A stretch of 64,000 nucleotides of DNA. Origin: Jacaranda mimosifolia (Eukaryota > Streptophyta > Magnoliopsida > Lamiales > Bignoniaceae). Below are positions 61,694-64,000 of this stretch, in pieces (the first letter of the stretch is position 1; the number at the start of each line of letters is the position of its first letter). The notes beneath the pieces are model-generated. The model did not search any database. It worked only from the letters and a program-made list of their open reading frames with translations, and had not been told where the DNA came from. The stretch spans positions 39,218,277 through 39,282,276 of the forward strand of contig CM032124.1 of the NCBI GenBank assembly GCA_018894105.1, given 5' to 3'. The position numbers and the translations under genes were made by a program.

Positions 61694-62013
61694 TAGGGGT
61701 GCAATTGAGACGAGTTTGGGTAAAAATTTTGAGCTCAAATTCGAGCTCGGCTCGGTTCGAATTGACAAATTAATTGTAAAAAACTGCTGGATCAAACTCG
61801 AGCTTGAGTTTGAGCTCCAACTCAAAATAAAAAATAGTAATATAATATATATTTATTAATAAAATAAAAAATAAAATTTAATTATATATTGACTCACAAG
61901 CCTCGAGTCAGATACAGACGGCTCGAAATCGGCTCGAATTAGAGTTCGAACTCGATTCAATTCAACCTCAACTCATAAAACTCATTAGCCGGCTCAACTC
62001 ATTTGCACTATTA
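61694..62013. mobile_element. hAT MITE
   Basis: This 320-bp element starts taggggtgcaattgagac and ends with an inverted relative (tagtgcaaatgagttgag). It is flanked by atcccacg (61686-61693) and atcccacc (62014-62021), an 8-bp duplication with one mismatch. Interior 'gagctcgg/ctcgaactcg' motifs match the 60269 element. Confidence 0.75.
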
Positions 62014-64000
62014 ATCCCACCCATTGAAAACCATAATGTGAACACATATTTGCCCAAGATTAAAATTTTTGGCAATCAAATACATACCAAGTGGGATGTT
62101 GGTGTTTGCCAGGTTAGGAGCCTATAAATATGAAAAGCCTTTTCCAACTTAATCATTCATTATCCAGCTGTGAGAGGTTGAGAAGGGAGTTGACTAATTT
62201 GTTTAATAATACTCAATGAGTTGGAAAAAAATTTGGGAGTCTCAATAAGCATGAGTGTTTCATTTGTCATCAATGCTCACTTTTTGTCCTCAAGCTATAT
62301 ACACATTGTACATCAAATTAAGAGCTGTGTGTGTGTGTGAATTTTGGCATAAACCAATGAGTGGGAGATTTAGAAAAAGAAAAAAGAAAAATAGTTGCAA
62401 AGGTTCTTGATCCATAATCTCTAATTACTTGCCAAATAGTACAAATCTAGAGAAAAAAAAATAAGTCAAGAAAAGGTTAAAATCTAAGATTACAATTATT
62501 AAATTTGAATATCAGTTATTAAATAAATAATCTTCTAACAAAATTTAATCCAAAGATAGAATCTACTTTTCAAGTTGATGTCACTGAATATTCGATTGAG
62601 TGATACTGTCTTTGCATTTATAGTATAAAGTTCTAAATTTAAATTCGAACTGACTTTAATTATGGGTGCCAAAGTAATAATGAGTTATATATTTTGTAAA
62701 ATTTGAACTCAAGAGGTCTTACTTTTACAATGTCAATATTCTAAGTTCACTTGATTTGGGTTTCTTTGTCCAAAAAGACTCAAAATAGAGGTCAAAGTTT
62801 GATTATATGTCTTGATCATTGCACAGCACAACTGGCATGATAAATTTTCATCTTGAAATTTGTATTTTCTTGATTGTTGAGATGAGAACTATGAAGCTTA
62901 AGGGCAAATAAATTTCAATCAAAATACTTTTGAATATGGCCTTATGGTGTCAATTTTGGTTAGAATTCATGGGCTCAATCCAATCCACATGATTTTGAAT
63001 TGGGTTGGGCTCAACATTTAAAAAAAAAATTGAGCAGGTTGAGTTTTAAATAGGTTGTATCAAAATTGAGTTCAAAATGAGTTTTAAGTAGGTTCAAAAT
63101 GGGTCCACTTAATAAATTTAATAAATTATCTAATTATGTTATAAAATTATATATTAAATAGAGTGTAGAAAACATAATAATATTACTATGATCTTTTGAT
63201 TATTTTTTTGAAATATGTAAATTAAATTAATTTTTTTATTTTCTATTGAAATCATTTCAAACTCAAACTCAAACTCAACCGACAATTCAACCCATTTTGA
63301 ATCCAATTCAGTTTTAACCCATATAGAACCCAGCCCACCCATTTATCACTACTACAGTTTTGAATAGCAACTTAAATTTTAATTCTTTAGTTCATATACT
63401 GATCTATGAGTTCTCGTACATATGCCTATAGCTCCTGAGGAATCAAGAAAACACAAATTAAACAATGCTAGCTGCATATGCATCCAGCAAACACCAATTA
63501 ATATATTATAGTGATTTTAGGTCATGAAAAATAAAATAATTATATATATTTAAGCCATTTCATATTCTGAAAAAGCCAATTTATGAGTTCCCATTTGCAA
63601 ATTACAACCCAAGAATTGTGTATATTAATTCTTGGAGATCCCAAATTTGGAAAAAATTATCTATGTCAATTTAATTGGTACCAAGAGGGGAATTTGACCT
63701 TATTGTGAAGTAACACATAAATATATTGGGAGTGGATTGAGCAAGAGAAAAATCGTAGAGAATGCGATAAACAAAAGCGCAACAGCGTCACATCAAATTA
63801 AGATTTTTCTGGATTCGAAAAGTGGCACAATGAATTTTAGATCATATTTAGCTGAATAGCTTGTGTTTGCAGAGCGAGCACTTTCGAAATCGTTCAATAA
63901 GTTTAATTTGAATATAGTTTGTTTGAAAGATTCGATAAATTGAATGTTCTTGATCTCTATAATTGTAATAAAGTTTAGGTTTAAACCTGAAATTAAACAA

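Larger units (their letters stand above)
57007..64000. other. Gene-free, MITE-rich right end
   Basis: The first 200 bases are the EXO70 leader and promoter. The rest is very AT-rich and contains the elements listed at 57461-58309, 58878-59228, 60269-60654 and 61694-62013. A weakly self-complementary stretch with 'actcaaactcaaac' and 'gggttgggctcaac' motifs spans about 62965-63355 and may be another worn MITE. No gene is supported in the last 2 kb. Confidence 0.55.

Noticed and set aside
63977..63988. Palindrome aggtttaaacct near the right edge
   Set aside because: Twelve bases in AT-rich DNA are expected by chance; no context supports a function.
1..64000. tRNA genes, rRNA, CRISPR arrays, organelle insertions
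   Set aside because: No cloverleaf-compatible stretch, rRNA motif, regularly spaced repeat array or recognisable organelle gene was seen by eye.

Overview
This window is nuclear DNA from a flowering plant, most likely a eudicot. The genes have plant-style GT-AG introns, AT-rich introns and spacers, and typical plant families: an Rx-type resistance protein, EXO70 paralogues, a LAZY/IGT protein and LSM1. The spacers are packed with short DNA transposons. I cannot name the species. No tRNA, rRNA or CRISPR array was seen.

Layout. (1) 1-15055 is a tandem segmental duplication. The 5' end of one EXO70 gene plus about 5.4 kb of its upstream DNA (1-5815) recurs as the 5' end and upstream DNA of a complete EXO70 gene (9922-15055). 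A coiled-coil/LRR resistance-like gene that has lost most of its NB-ARC domain sits between them (5963-7900). (2) 15056-18913 is gene-free. (3) 18914-24043 is a 13-exon gene for a VIT/VWA (inter-alpha-trypsin-inhibitor heavy-chain-like) protein. (4) 25705-29140 is a 5-exon nucleoside diphosphate kinase with a signal peptide and a C-terminal HDEL; its last intron holds a complete miniature LTR element. (5) 29141-36568 is gene-free and holds several MITEs and a 5'-truncated LINE. (6) 36569-37970 is a LAZY/DRO1-type gravitropism gene with a 6-nt first exon. (7) 40577-42925 is LSM1. (8) 46561-50686 is a TMEM87/GOST-type seven-membrane-span protein with a possible 90-nt optional exon. (9) 55183-57006 is an intronless EXO70, probably of the D group. 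(10) 57007-64000 is gene-free and MITE-rich.

The genes do not form a pathway, apart from the EXO70-NLR cluster. There, a vesicle-tethering subunit that plant pathogens are known to target is duplicated around a resistance gene that appears unable to bind nucleotide. The duplication also lets transposons be dated: two insertions are found only in the left copy and two only in the right, and in three cases the matching empty site is visible in the other copy. Exon boundaries were assembled by hand from splice signals, reading-frame continuity and family resemblance, not from transcripts.
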